Positions 17,996 through 26,611 of a DNA stretch of 64,000 bases are shown piece after piece. The stretch is taken from the NCBI GenBank assembly GCA_963652365.1, contig CAVJTH010000005.1:32546-96545 (forward strand). Reading direction: 5' to 3'. This stretch comes from Hallerella sp963652365. GTDB lineage: Bacteria; Fibrobacterota; Fibrobacteria; Fibrobacterales; Fibrobacteraceae. Position 1 is the stretch's first letter. Every line of letters begins with the position of its first letter. Under the pieces are notes generated by a model that was not told the DNA's origin, ran no database searches, and saw only the letters and a program-made list of their open reading frames with translations. The position numbers were made by a program, and so were the translations under genes.

Positions 17996-18835
17996 ATGCC
18001 CGTCTTTAAAATTTCGCTCCTTGTCGTCTTTTCGCTTGTCTTTATTGCCTGCGAAGACAAAAACGTCCTGCTCGGATTCAATACGCAAAATCCGACTCCC
18101 GAGGACTACGAGCTGAAAAGTTCCTTCCAGATTCTTTCGAACGCTTCGGAAGATGGCCCGACCGATTCGGCGCAGTCCATGACCGCGCAGCTGGACCTGC
18201 ATGTCCATTCGGAACTTCTTTCCGCCTACGACGACGGAACGGGACGCTTTCTGCTTCGGGTGGATTCCGCGGCTTACGCTTCGGACGGTCGCTCTGTCGA
18301 GGAGACGGATCACGTCGAGCGTTACCTGAAGACCCAGTCGGTCCAATACAAGATGGGAGGGGACGGCGAAATGTGGGCTGTCCAGCTCGACGAAATGGTC
18401 GCCTTGCCCGATATCGGGGACGTGGATGTCCGGAAGATCTTTCTGAAGGTGCAGCCCGTGCTTCCGGCAAGCCCTGTCGCTGTCGGAGATTCGTGGGAAC
18501 GCCAGCAGATGCTTACCGATGACCGCGGAAAGACGTGCGTCGTGTACAAGTGGTTCAAGCTGGAGGAGCTTTTCGAGCGCGACGGGACAAGCCTTGCCCG
18601 GCTGAAGATGAACGTCCGCTATCGCCAGAACACCGAAGACGATTTGCAGATTACGGAAAGCCCCGACTTTGTCCTGGGAACGGGAACCATCCTGTTTGAC
18701 GTCCGCGCCGGAAAGGTCGTCGAAGGGGATCTGCTTGTCGAAGGGAAATTGCGCGTCATCGAAAAGAAGAGCGGCGATACCATTCCCGACGTGCGGGTCC
18801 GCCAAAAGCTTTCGCTCCGGAGGGTTCGCCCGTGA
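17996..18835 (+). CDS. Lipoprotein, unknown function, first gene of the motor-containing operon
   Basis: A 279-residue product with a lipoprotein signal (hydrophobic stretch, lipobox ending FIAC at about residue 19). The mature part has beta-rich stretches with a VAVGDSWERQQML turn, where a reported quantity of the GDSW type occurs in some secreted proteins of the DUF6263-like group; this similarity is weak and I do not assign a function. Its mRNA may be leaderless. It overlaps the beta-helix gene by four bases (GTGA). Confidence 0.6.
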   Translation: MPVFKISLLVVFSLVFIACEDKNVLLGFNTQNPTPEDYELKSSFQILSNASEDGPTDSAQSMTAQLDLHVHSELLSAYDDGTGRFLLRVDSAAYASDGRSVEETDHVERYLKTQSVQYKMGGDGEMWAVQLDEMVALPDIGDVDVRKIFLKVQPVLPASPVAVGDSWERQQMLTDDRGKTCVVYKWFKLEELFERDGTSLARLKMNVRYRQNTEDDLQITESPDFVLGTGTILFDVRAGKVVEGDLLVEGKLRVIEKKSGDTIPDVRVRQKLSLRRVRP

Positions 18836-19530
18836 AGCGTCTGCTCTTGATTCTTTTCCTCGCTGGCGCATCGTTTGCCGTGACGCCTTTTCCGCAGATC
18901 AGGCATCACAAGGTGGTGCTTTCCGAGCGTTCCTCGCCCTATCTCCTGGAATCGAGCTTTGTCCTTTCGGAAAGCGACACGCTCTTGATCGAACCCGGCG
19001 TCGAGGTCTTCTTTAGCGGCTACGCAAAGCTCTACTTGCGCGGAACGGTCCGCATCGAAGGATCGGCGGAAAAGCCCGTCGCCTTTCTTTCCGCGGATTC
19101 GGCGGAATCCTGGAACGGCCTGTATTTTTCGACCGGGGAACGCTACTTTCGCGTGACGCACCTGCGCATCGAGAACGCCTTCCGGAATACGGTCATTCGC
19201 TCCCGGGGAATTTTCGAGAACGTCGAGTTCGTCAACAACTACTACGGGCTCTGGGTGGAAAATTCTCCCGGCTTCGAGCTGTCTGGCTGCGACTTTTCCC
19301 GCAACCGCTTTGCCCTTTCCGTCGGGGTCGGAACGGTCCGCTTCAGGAACACGAAGATCCACGACAATGTCTTTGGACTCTACCTTTACCGGGGAACTTC
19401 CTTTGACGGCGAAAGCAGGCTGGTCGCGAACAATCTGGAAGCGGACATCCGCAAGGAATCCGACGAGATGGCCGCCAAGGGACGCAAGGTTTCCAAGAAC
19501 GTCTGGCAGCGCATCGAGGCCGAATTCTAG
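18832..19530 (+). CDS. Exported right-handed parallel beta-helix protein
   Basis: A 232-residue product starting at GTG. It has a short signal peptide (MKRLLLILFLAGASFA) and then periodic Asn/Val/Phe-containing turns such as LRGTVRIEGSAEKPVAFLS, LRIENAFRNTVIRSRG, VEFVNNYYGLWVENS and CDFSRNRFALSV, the rhythm of a pectate-lyase-like beta-helix as in NosD or PbH1 repeats. Catalytic residues of polysaccharide lyases are not recognised. It overlaps the lipoprotein gene and precedes the 296-residue gene by nine bases. An envelope role is likely from the signal peptide. Confidence 0.65.
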   Translation: MKRLLLILFLAGASFAVTPFPQIRHHKVVLSERSSPYLLESSFVLSESDTLLIEPGVEVFFSGYAKLYLRGTVRIEGSAEKPVAFLSADSAESWNGLYFSTGERYFRVTHLRIENAFRNTVIRSRGIFENVEFVNNYYGLWVENSPGFELSGCDFSRNRFALSVGVGTVRFRNTKIHDNVFGLYLYRGTSFDGESRLVANNLEADIRKESDEMAAKGRKVSKNVWQRIEAEF

Positions 19531-19539
19531 AGGTCGGAA

Positions 19540-20430
19540 GTGGAAGAGTCGTTTCGCAGGGCTATTCGGAAAATGACGGGTTCGAGCTTGCTCGGAACGG
19601 GCTTTCGGCTGGACCGCGCTTCGGAACTTTCGAACCTTTCGCAGGCGATGGATGTCCGCTGGTCTATCGCCCTGAACGAGCATCTGGACGCCGCGGAATC
19701 GAGACCGGAAGAAATGATGTCCGGGAGCGAAATGATTTCGAACGGTTCGCATGCCTGGAAACTCGCCGCGGAGGATTTCCCGGTCATTCTCGACGAATAT
19801 CGGCTCAAGTTTCGGGAGTTCCGGTTCAAGTGGATGCAGCGGTTCGCCACGGACGAAATGACCCGGATGCTCTCGCAGAACCAGTATATTCTGCAGGGCG
19901 AAGACGGCTGGTTCTTTTCCGCCAACGCGGAGAAGCTTCGCAACCTCTACTTCTCCACGATTCACCTGATGGTGGGCGACGCCGAAAAGCTTCTGGTAAA
20001 CCTTTCCGGCCGCGTGGAACACATCCAGGACAAGCTGTCGAAAATGTGGTATCGGGAAAGCGCCCTTGATGCGGTGTCCAAGATCTTGCCGTCGCTCGAA
20101 GCGGCACTCCGCGCTAGCGAATATTCCCTGACATCGCGCTTGCGCGCTTCGCTTGCGGGCATCGCCCGAAAGCGCTTCATGGCGGAATTCAAGCCACCCC
20201 GCGAAAAAAAGTGCTTTCCGTCCGCGCGGTCCTGCGCAAAGAATCTGGGCGCGAACAGTTCGAACATCGCCTACGAAAACGCGTTTCTCGCCTTTACGGA
20301 TGACTTCTGCGACTATGCGGAAGGCGTCACGCTCTATATCGGAAAATGGTATTCGGAAAAATGGCTCCTGTATCTGCGCGGATTTTCTCGCGGACAGCTG
20401 GATCTTTTTACCCATAAAACCACGGAGTAA
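19540..20430 (+). CDS. Unrecognised protein preceding the MotA-like gene
   Basis: A 296-residue product from a GTG start, with no signal peptide and no membrane helix; it looks soluble, mostly helical, and charged. I do not recognise a family. It contains aromatic-rich stretches such as FRFKWMQRF, YILQGEDGWFFSANAEK, and a Cys-containing KCFPSARSCAKN. It lies nine bases after the beta-helix gene and ends two bases before the MotA-like gene, so it is almost certainly made with the motor pair. A cytoplasmic partner of the motor tail is the natural guess but is inference only. Confidence 0.6.
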   Translation: MEESFRRAIRKMTGSSLLGTGFRLDRASELSNLSQAMDVRWSIALNEHLDAAESRPEEMMSGSEMISNGSHAWKLAAEDFPVILDEYRLKFREFRFKWMQRFATDEMTRMLSQNQYILQGEDGWFFSANAEKLRNLYFSTIHLMVGDAEKLLVNLSGRVEHIQDKLSKMWYRESALDAVSKILPSLEAALRASEYSLTSRLRASLAGIARKRFMAEFKPPREKKCFPSARSCAKNLGANSSNIAYENAFLAFTDDFCDYAEGVTLYIGKWYSEKWLLYLRGFSRGQLDLFTHKTTE

Positions 20431-20432
20431 GA

Positions 20433-22217
20433 ATGAAGAAATCTCTTTGGACGTTGCTTGTTGCCTTGATCGGGGCGGTGGTCCTTGTCTCCGGGGCGTT
20501 CTATTTTGGCGCGCCTCTCTTTGGCTGGCTCATCATGGTCGCCATTTTCGCCATCTATCTTCTCTCTGCCTGGAACGTGTTCCGCGCCATTTGCCAGATT
20601 GCCGGGGAACGCGAACTCGCCGCCAGGTACGCTTCGCTCTATGAATCGGGAAGTTCGCCTTCGGATGCGGAAGTCGAAGGCGCCGGCGGCCTGAACGGGA
20701 GAATCCGGTTCTTGCGTTCCCTGTCTGCGCGAAAGGTTCTTTTCCAGGTCCAGGACCTGCCGTTTCTCAAGACGACCTGGGCCGCCGAGGAAGAATGTTC
20801 CGTGAAAAGCGGAGGCGGGGTTGTCGTCCTGCTCGGTCTCATGGGAACCTTTTTCGGCCTGATGCTTTCGATCAATGCGGCGGGAAGCGCCATCGATTCC
20901 AGCGCGACTTCGGAAACGACGCTCGGCATCATCCAGAACATCTTTTCGAGCATGAAGGGAATCTTCGGATCGTCTCTCTGCGGTCTCTTTGCCGCGCTGA
21001 TCCTGAACGCCATCCATTCCCTGTACGAAGCGGACCGGGAAGCCTGGATTTCCGAACTGGACCGATTCACCCTGCTCTACCTGGTGCCTAGGAGCGGATC
21101 CGCGGAAAACGCCCTCGCCAGGGAAATTCGCGAGCTCGCGAGCTCGCTCAAAGGCGCGGAAACCGTGCGCTCTGCCGAATTCCGGGAAATGCTCGACGCT
21201 TCGAAGTCTGCGGACGATGCGCGCTTTGCCGCAGTGGAAAGAGGCCTTTCCGAAATGCAGTCGTCTCTTGCCGAAAATCTTTTGAAAGTCGGCGAGGAAA
21301 CGCTCCGGCGCCTTTCGGAATCGCAGAATGTCGCGCTCGACGGAATGCGGACCGTGGTGCAGAAAATGTCGGAGGATTTTTCCCTTGCCGGGAAAAATGC
21401 CGCAACGTCCCTGCTTGAATCCGGAACCGTGGTGACGGAAAAGCTCCGCGATTCGCTCTCCGCGGTGACCGGCGGGCTTTCCGAGGAAATGCAGAAGCTG
21501 TCTTCGAGCGTCCAGTCGATTGAATCCGGCGTGGTGAACGGGCTCGAAAAGGAAATCTCGAATCTTTCCACAAACGTGGCGTCGTCGATTTCGAACCACC
21601 TGGATCTCCAGATGCGGGATTCCGGCGAACGCTGGGACCGCTTCATGGACGCCCTCAAGGCTTCGACGGAAAAGGTCGCCGAAGCGGAACAGAAGGGACT
21701 CGAAATCTTGCGGACCGTGGCCGAAGAGGTCGCCGCCAAGGCGAATTCGTCAACGGTCGGGCTTTCCGATTCCGTTTCCCGCGAAATCGAGAGCCTCTCG
21801 CAAAAGGTCCAGGCTTCGTTTTCGGAACTGGCGCGTTCTTCGGAATCCCTCGTCACGTCGCAGCAGTCGCTCGTTTCGGGCATCGATTCCCGCATCGCCC
21901 GTGAAAGCGAGTCCGCGGATGCGCTTTCCTCGAATGTCGCCGAAGCGGCAAGGCTCATGCGCGTCAACCAGTCGGAACTTTCGGCCAATCTCGAAATGTT
22001 CGGCAAGGGAATCGAAACGGTACTTTCGAAGCTCTCCGGCGACGTTCCCGAACGCGAAAACGAGCAGAACTTTATCGAGCGGCTAAACTCCGCGCTGCAG
22101 TCGTTCGAAGAACGCTCGGGCGAGGTCCTTCTCGAAAACGCCTTGAAAACGCAGGAAATCCTGCTCGAAATCCTGGACCAGGTTCAGAAGGCTCCCGCAA
22201 AGCCGAAGGCGGAATAG
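20433..22217 (+). CDS. MotA/TolQ/ExbB-like proton channel protein with long cytoplasmic tail
   Basis: A 594-residue protein. Two helices open it (about residues 5-25 and 30-52). Two more, at about 128-152 and 165-198, carry the family pattern LLGLMGTFFGLMLSI and FGSSLCGLFAALILN seen in TolQ, ExbB and MotA, which form a pentameric ring around the dimeric partner. From about residue 210 to the end lies a 380-residue Ser/Ala/Glu-rich stretch with heptad-like repeats that should form a long helical tail in the cytoplasm. Ordinary TolQ and ExbB lack such a tail; ZorA of the Zorya defence system has one. It is followed three bases later by the MotB-like gene. Confidence 0.8.
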   Translation: MKKSLWTLLVALIGAVVLVSGAFYFGAPLFGWLIMVAIFAIYLLSAWNVFRAICQIAGERELAARYASLYESGSSPSDAEVEGAGGLNGRIRFLRSLSARKVLFQVQDLPFLKTTWAAEEECSVKSGGGVVVLLGLMGTFFGLMLSINAAGSAIDSSATSETTLGIIQNIFSSMKGIFGSSLCGLFAALILNAIHSLYEADREAWISELDRFTLLYLVPRSGSAENALAREIRELASSLKGAETVRSAEFREMLDASKSADDARFAAVERGLSEMQSSLAENLLKVGEETLRRLSESQNVALDGMRTVVQKMSEDFSLAGKNAATSLLESGTVVTEKLRDSLSAVTGGLSEEMQKLSSSVQSIESGVVNGLEKEISNLSTNVASSISNHLDLQMRDSGERWDRFMDALKASTEKVAEAEQKGLEILRTVAEEVAAKANSSTVGLSDSVSREIESLSQKVQASFSELARSSESLVTSQQSLVSGIDSRIARESESADALSSNVAEAARLMRVNQSELSANLEMFGKGIETVLSKLSGDVPERENEQNFIERLNSALQSFEERSGEVLLENALKTQEILLEILDQVQKAPAKPKAE

Positions 22218-22220
22218 TCC

Positions 22221-22871
22221 ATGGCGAAACGTCGCGAAGAAAGCCACTGGCTTGTTTTTACGGACCTGACAGCCGGTCTCCTGTCTCTCTTCATTCTCGC
22301 CTTTGTCGCCATGACGACGATGAAGGAAAAGAAGGCGGAAGCGCTGACCCGTACGGAGCAGGAAGTCGTCAGCTGCCAGGAGGAAATGCGCCGGGTCGCG
22401 AAGGAAAGAAACGCGCTTCTTTCGCAAAGCCTCAAGTCTTCTCTCGAAAAGGGAATCATCGCTCTCGAAAACGGAAACATCCTGATCCAGGCTTCGCTGC
22501 TCTTTCCGCGGAACGGGGCGGACCTGACTGCCGAGGGAATCTCCTACATCAAGTCGATAGGCAAGGGATTGCAGGACGTTCTCGATACGGGCGACGCGAT
22601 TATGGTTTCCGGATTTACGGATGACACGCCGACGAATTCTCCGACCTACACGAACTGGAACCTTTCGACGGAACGCGCCGTCAATGTGGTGAAGACGCTT
22701 ATCGACCAGGGATTTTCGCCCGAACGACTCTTTGCCGCTGGATTCGGGGAGTTCCATCCGAGAGTGCCGAACACGAGCGAAGAGAATCGGCAGCGGAACC
22801 GTCGCGTGGAAATCGGGATTACGCCGATTCGCAAGTCGAGCAGCGAACCCGTCGGAGAGGCGAAGCGATGA
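22221..22871 (+). CDS. MotB/OmpA-like stator partner with peptidoglycan-binding domain
   Basis: A 216-residue protein that pairs with the preceding ring subunit. A basic N terminus leads into a single helix VFTDLTAGLLSLFILAFVAM with Asp15 at its start, the place of the ion-carrying Asp in MotB, ExbD and TolR. A periplasmic linker follows, then an OmpA-like domain (about 95-205) with GFTDDTP, NWNLSTERAVNVV, GFGEFHPRVPN and RQRNRRVEI, the residues that bind diaminopimelate peptidoglycan. It overlaps the start of the next gene (ATGA). Confidence 0.85.
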   Translation: MAKRREESHWLVFTDLTAGLLSLFILAFVAMTTMKEKKAEALTRTEQEVVSCQEEMRRVAKERNALLSQSLKSSLEKGIIALENGNILIQASLLFPRNGADLTAEGISYIKSIGKGLQDVLDTGDAIMVSGFTDDTPTNSPTYTNWNLSTERAVNVVKTLIDQGFSPERLFAAGFGEFHPRVPNTSEENRQRNRRVEIGITPIRKSSSEPVGEAKR

Positions 22872-23551
22872 ACGGATCGCTCGAAGCCGAATACGGTTCG
22901 GTAAGGAATCGGGTCGATGCGCTCCGCAAGAAGGATCGCTTGCCGTTTTGGCGTCTTGTCTTTGCCGACTATCTGCTGTCGCGGATTGCCGACTACCTGA
23001 CGCTCCGCGAGGACGCCGAGGCTTCCGAAACGATCGTACGGCTGAACCGCTGGGTAGATTCGCACGAACGGGAACTCTCCCTGTCGGAAAAGCCACGGGA
23101 AATCCATGTCTCGCTGTGGAACAGGAAATCCCTGGAAAGGGAAGTCGCCGAATTCCAGAAGAAGCTTTCGTCCAAGAAGTATCTGATTCCCGTCGCGGAA
23201 CGCATTTCGTTTACGAGCAACATCGAAAAGGCAGAGAAGCTTATCGAGGCAGGCGATTTCGACAGCGCCTATTCCGAACTGTTCGCCCTGCGATCGCAGC
23301 TGGTTTCCCGTCTGCACCGTTCTTACCGGGCTCGCGCCGCCATGATGCTTTACGGCAATCACCAGACAGGCTTTGGACATTCTCCGACGGGAACGGTCGT
23401 GGGTCCTTACAATGCGGAACATACCCTGGAAAACGCGCTTTCCCTGGTCGGCGAGCGCGACGCGATCTGGGTCGAGGATTTTCTGGAACTCTACAGCGAC
23501 ATCTCGAAAATCGCGGAACGTCTGGCACCGGCAGAGCGCAAGCATCGCTAG
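22868..23551 (+). CDS. Unrecognised helical protein closing the motor operon
   Basis: A 227-residue product with no signal peptide or membrane helix, rich in Glu, Arg and Leu, and mostly helical in appearance. The C-terminal half has an odd Gly-rich segment GNHQTGFGHSPTG before more helix. No family is recognised and no nuclease or helicase motif is visible. It overlaps the MotB-like gene by four bases, so it is translationally coupled to it and likely part of the same machine. Nothing in sequence shows a specific role. Confidence 0.6.
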   Translation: MNGSLEAEYGSVRNRVDALRKKDRLPFWRLVFADYLLSRIADYLTLREDAEASETIVRLNRWVDSHERELSLSEKPREIHVSLWNRKSLEREVAEFQKKLSSKKYLIPVAERISFTSNIEKAEKLIEAGDFDSAYSELFALRSQLVSRLHRSYRARAAMMLYGNHQTGFGHSPTGTVVGPYNAEHTLENALSLVGERDAIWVEDFLELYSDISKIAERLAPAERKHR

Positions 23552-23557
23552 GACCAT

Positions 23558-23574
23558 ATACCCCATCGGGGTAT
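23558..23574. promoter_or_regulatory. CsoR-type copper operator (perfect 7-3-7 palindrome)
   Basis: The sequence ATACCCC-ATC-GGGGTAT is a perfect inverted repeat, resembling the CsoR operator in front of copper-export operons of firmicutes. It lies between the motor operon and csoR, about 60 bases before the ATG. A TATATT box at 23582-23587 fits a -10, which places the operator over the -35 region, a layout suited to repression that copper relieves. Confidence 0.75.
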
Positions 23575-23581
23575 TTTTTAG

Positions 23582-23587
23582 TATATT
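23582..23587 (+). promoter_or_regulatory. Putative -10 box for the copper operon
   Basis: TATATT follows the operator by seven bases, with csoR starting at 23634 and a leader of about 40 bases. A -35 would overlap the operator. Confidence 0.45.
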
Positions 23588-23633
23588 TGACGCGAACCGC
23601 CTCTCGGACAGAGGCGAAAAGAAGAGGTTCGCT

Positions 23634-23942
23634 ATGGTTGGCAAGGCTTGCGACTGCCGCAACTGCAAGATAAAGCATCGCGACGAAGCGGAAATCCGAC
23701 AGCTGGTTTCCCGGCTGAATCGGGTCGAAGGACAAATCAAGGGCATTCGGGGAATGCTTGAAAAGGACGCCTATTGCACGGACATCCTGGTCCAGGTTTC
23801 GGCGGCGAACGCGGCGCTCAACGCTTTCAACAAGATGCTTCTCGCGACGCACATCCGGACTTGCGTGGCGCGGCATGTGCGCGAAGGCGACGATTCGGTC
23901 ATCGACGAGCTTGTCGAAATTCTTCCCAAACTGATGAAATAA
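23634..23942 (+). CDS. csoR: CsoR-family copper-sensing repressor
   Basis: A 102-residue metal-sensing repressor of the CsoR/FrmR family. The family core VSRLNRVEGQIKGIRGMLE is followed by YCTDILVQVSAANAALN and THIRTCV. The three copper ligands of CsoR (Cys, His, Cys) are all present: Cys in AYCTD, then His and Cys in THIRTC, so Cu(I) sensing is likely rather than formaldehyde or nickel. An N-terminal CDCRNCK adds Cys pairs. The start at 23634 has AGAGG upstream; the frame continues upstream without a stop but the extra part is shadow. The operon includes an HMA protein and a copper ATPase, which fits. Confidence 0.9.
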   Translation: MVGKACDCRNCKIKHRDEAEIRQLVSRLNRVEGQIKGIRGMLEKDAYCTDILVQVSAANAALNAFNKMLLATHIRTCVARHVREGDDSVIDELVEILPKLMK

Positions 23943-23957
23943 GCCAAGGAGCTTACG

Positions 23958-24323
23958 ATGTTAAACGTTATCATCATTCTGCTTATTCTCGCGGCGATCG
24001 TTTTCGCTGTCCGTTCATCGATCCTGCATTTCAAGGGACAGGGCTCCTGTTGCGGTGGCGGCGGCGGCGAATCGAACGCGACGGAAAAGACGCTCGAAGG
24101 AAACGTCGTCTGCGAAAAGACGATAGCCGTCGAAGGAATGGTCTGCAAGAATTGTGCTGCGCACGTGCAGAACGCGCTGAATTCTCTAGAAGGCGTCTCC
24201 GCCAAGGTGAACCTGAAGAAGGCCGAAGCCCGGATCCGTGCGGTTCGGAACGTTTCGGACGAGGAAATCCGGAAGACGCTTTCCGACGAAGGGTATGGCG
24301 TCGGGAAAATCGTGGACCGTTAA
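23958..24323 (+). CDS. Membrane-anchored HMA copper-binding protein
   Basis: A 121-residue protein with one N-terminal membrane helix (about residues 3-19), a CCGGGGG stretch (Cys31-Cys32), then a heavy-metal-associated domain (about 53-120) with the metal loop GMVCKNC (Cys63, Cys66). Free CopZ chaperones lack the helix, so this looks like a tethered copper chaperone that may hand copper to the ATPase next door. It lies between csoR and copA with a good AGGAG before the ATG. That transfer role is inference from context. Confidence 0.8.
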   Translation: MLNVIIILLILAAIVFAVRSSILHFKGQGSCCGGGGGESNATEKTLEGNVVCEKTIAVEGMVCKNCAAHVQNALNSLEGVSAKVNLKKAEARIRAVRNVSDEEIRKTLSDEGYGVGKIVDR

Positions 24324-24338
24324 GTTCTCGGAGAAAAG

Positions 24339-26558
24339 ATGAAAAAGTTTCGCGTCATCGGAATGTCGTGTGCCGCCTGTGTCGCCCGTGTCGAAAAATC
24401 CGTCCGGAATGTTTCCGGCGTGTCGTCCTGCTCGGCGAGCCTTCTTGCGAACAGCCTGCTTGTCGAAGGAAACTTCGAAATTTCGGATGTCGTGAGCGCT
24501 GTCGAAAAGGCGGGCTATGGAGCGTCTCTCTGGGAAGACGCACCTTCGGGAGGCGACCCGGAACAGGACTTGCTTCTTGACAGGGAGTCGCCTCTTCTCT
24601 GGAAGCGCTTCGCCACTTCGGTAGGCTTTCTTTTGGTTCTGCTTTACTTCAGCATGGCGAATCCGCTTTTGGGAATGCCGCTTCCGCGCTGCTTTGACCG
24701 GTATGCGCTTCTGGGCGGAATCGTGCAGATGGTTCTTGCGCTGATCGTTCTCTTCGTCAACCGGAAATTTTTCGTAAGCGGCTTTCGGGCTCTCGTTCAC
24801 GGTGGACCGAACATGGACACGCTGGTTTCCCTAGGGGCTGGCGCTTCGTTTGTGTACAGCTTCGCGATGCTTTTCTTTTCGGACGGCAAGTCTCTCTACT
24901 TCGAAACGTCGGCGATGATCGTTACGCTGATCACCCTGGGAAAATGCCTGGAATCCATGTCGAAGGGTCGGACGACGGACGCGTTGAAAAGCCTGGTGAA
25001 GCTCACGCCCAAGACGGCAACAGTGATTCGGGATGGCGTCGAAACCGTGCTCGAGGCGTCTCGGGTGAAGGAAGGGGACGTCTTTATCGTAAAGCCCGGC
25101 GAAAGCGTTCCCGTTGACGGCGTGGTTCTGGAAGGTGCGTCCGCAGTCGATGAATCCGCGCTTTCCGGCGAGAGCATCCCGGTCGATAAGGAAGCGAATT
25201 CTCCTGTCAGCGCGGCGACGCTCAACCAGAACGGCTTTTTAAAATGCAGGGCCGTTCGGGTCGGGCGCGACACGACGCTTTCCAGGATCATCCAGATGGT
25301 GAGCGAAGCCTCGGCGACCAAGGCCCCGATCGAAAAGATAGCGGACCGGGTTTCCGGAGTCTTTGTGCCGTCTGTCATCCTCGTTTCGATTGTGACATTT
25401 TCTGTCTGGAAACTCCTCGGCGCCGATTTTTCGTTTGCGCTTTCCCATGCGATCGCCGTCCTGGTCGTGAGCTGTCCGTGCGCGCTTGGCCTTGCGACGC
25501 CTGTCGCCATCATGGTCGGAATGGGCAAGGGAGCGAAAAACGGAATTCTCTTCAAGACGGGAACCGCCTTGGAAGAAGCGGGGCGAATTCGGATCGTGGC
25601 GCTGGACAAGACGGGAACGATTACGCGTGGAAAGCCGGTCGTGACGGATATCGTTCCTTGCGAAATGTCGCGGGAAAGTTTCTTGAAGCTTGCCGCGTCA
25701 ATTGAAATGCGGAGCGAACATCCGCTGGCAAGGGCAATTCTCGCCAAGGCGGAGGAGCTTTCGATCGATATCCTGGAACCGGAATCCTGCACGGCGAAGT
25801 CCGGGCTGGGAGTCGAGGCTCGTGTCGCGGGCAAGAGTGCGTTTGCCGGAAATCTGGACTTTATCCGTTCCCGGGTTCCGCTGGATTCTTCCGTGGAGGC
25901 TTCGCTTGCGAAATTCGCCGACGAGGGAAAGACCCCGATTCTCTTTGCGAGCGAAAGCGCCTTTCTCGGAATCATCGCCGTTGCGGACGAACTGAAGGCC
26001 GACAGCGCCTCTGCGATTTCCGAACTGAAGAAAATGGGGCTCCATACGGTGATGCTCTCGGGAGACAACCCGAGAACCGCTTCGGCGGTAGCCCAGAAGG
26101 CCGGAGTCGATGAAGTCGTCGCCGGGATTCTTCCGGGAGAGAAGGCAAGCGAAATTCGCCGTTTGCAGGAGCGGGGAACGGTCGCGATGGTCGGGGACGG
26201 CATCAACGATGCGCCCGCGCTCGTACAGGCAAATGTCGGCATGGCGATTGGAGCAGGAACGGACGTGGCGATCGATGCGGCGGATATCGTCCTTGTCAAC
26301 AGCAGCCTGGAAGATGTCACGGCAGCGATCCGCTTGAGCCGAGCGACCCTCTGGAACATTCGGGAAAACCTTTTCTGGGCGTTCTTCTACAATGTCGCCC
26401 TGATGCCGCTTGCCGCCGGAGTCTATTATTCCATCAACGGCTGGTCCATGCATCCGGTGCTCGGCGCCTGCGCAATGAGCCTTTCGAGCTTTTGCGTCGT
26501 GATGAACGCGCTGCGGTTGAATTTCAAGCGGATTCGCCCGGAACGCAGGAAAGTCTAG
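24339..26558 (+). CDS. copA: Copper-exporting P1B-type ATPase
   Basis: Exports Cu(I) across the inner membrane at the cost of ATP. The 739-residue product has one N-terminal HMA domain with GMSCAAC (residues about 8-14), eight membrane helices, the actuator LSGES, the transport motif CPC at 379-381 in SCPCALGLATP, the phosphorylation site Asp423 in DKTGT, HP in SEHPLAR, and GDGINDAPAL. The single HMA domain fits the usual bacterial enzyme. It follows the HMA protein by 15 bases and ends the copper operon at a terminator. Confidence 0.96.
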   Translation: MKKFRVIGMSCAACVARVEKSVRNVSGVSSCSASLLANSLLVEGNFEISDVVSAVEKAGYGASLWEDAPSGGDPEQDLLLDRESPLLWKRFATSVGFLLVLLYFSMANPLLGMPLPRCFDRYALLGGIVQMVLALIVLFVNRKFFVSGFRALVHGGPNMDTLVSLGAGASFVYSFAMLFFSDGKSLYFETSAMIVTLITLGKCLESMSKGRTTDALKSLVKLTPKTATVIRDGVETVLEASRVKEGDVFIVKPGESVPVDGVVLEGASAVDESALSGESIPVDKEANSPVSAATLNQNGFLKCRAVRVGRDTTLSRIIQMVSEASATKAPIEKIADRVSGVFVPSVILVSIVTFSVWKLLGADFSFALSHAIAVLVVSCPCALGLATPVAIMVGMGKGAKNGILFKTGTALEEAGRIRIVALDKTGTITRGKPVVTDIVPCEMSRESFLKLAASIEMRSEHPLARAILAKAEELSIDILEPESCTAKSGLGVEARVAGKSAFAGNLDFIRSRVPLDSSVEASLAKFADEGKTPILFASESAFLGIIAVADELKADSASAISELKKMGLHTVMLSGDNPRTASAVAQKAGVDEVVAGILPGEKASEIRRLQERGTVAMVGDGINDAPALVQANVGMAIGAGTDVAIDAADIVLVNSSLEDVTAAIRLSRATLWNIRENLFWAFFYNVALMPLAAGVYYSINGWSMHPVLGACAMSLSSFCVVMNALRLNFKRIRPERRKV

Positions 26559-26611
26559 ATGGAAAAACGCGAAGAACATCTGGTTGAAAGGGAACTTTCG
26601 CTAGAAACAAG

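Noticed and set aside
16982..18871. A 629-residue minus-strand frame
   Set aside because: It is antisense to the symporter, tadA and lipoprotein genes and shows no family pattern.
19540..23551. Calling the motor cassette a Zorya defence system
   Set aside because: The tail and OmpA-like domain resemble ZorA and ZorB, but no ZorC, ZorD or ZorE effector is present and neighbouring genes are not defence genes.
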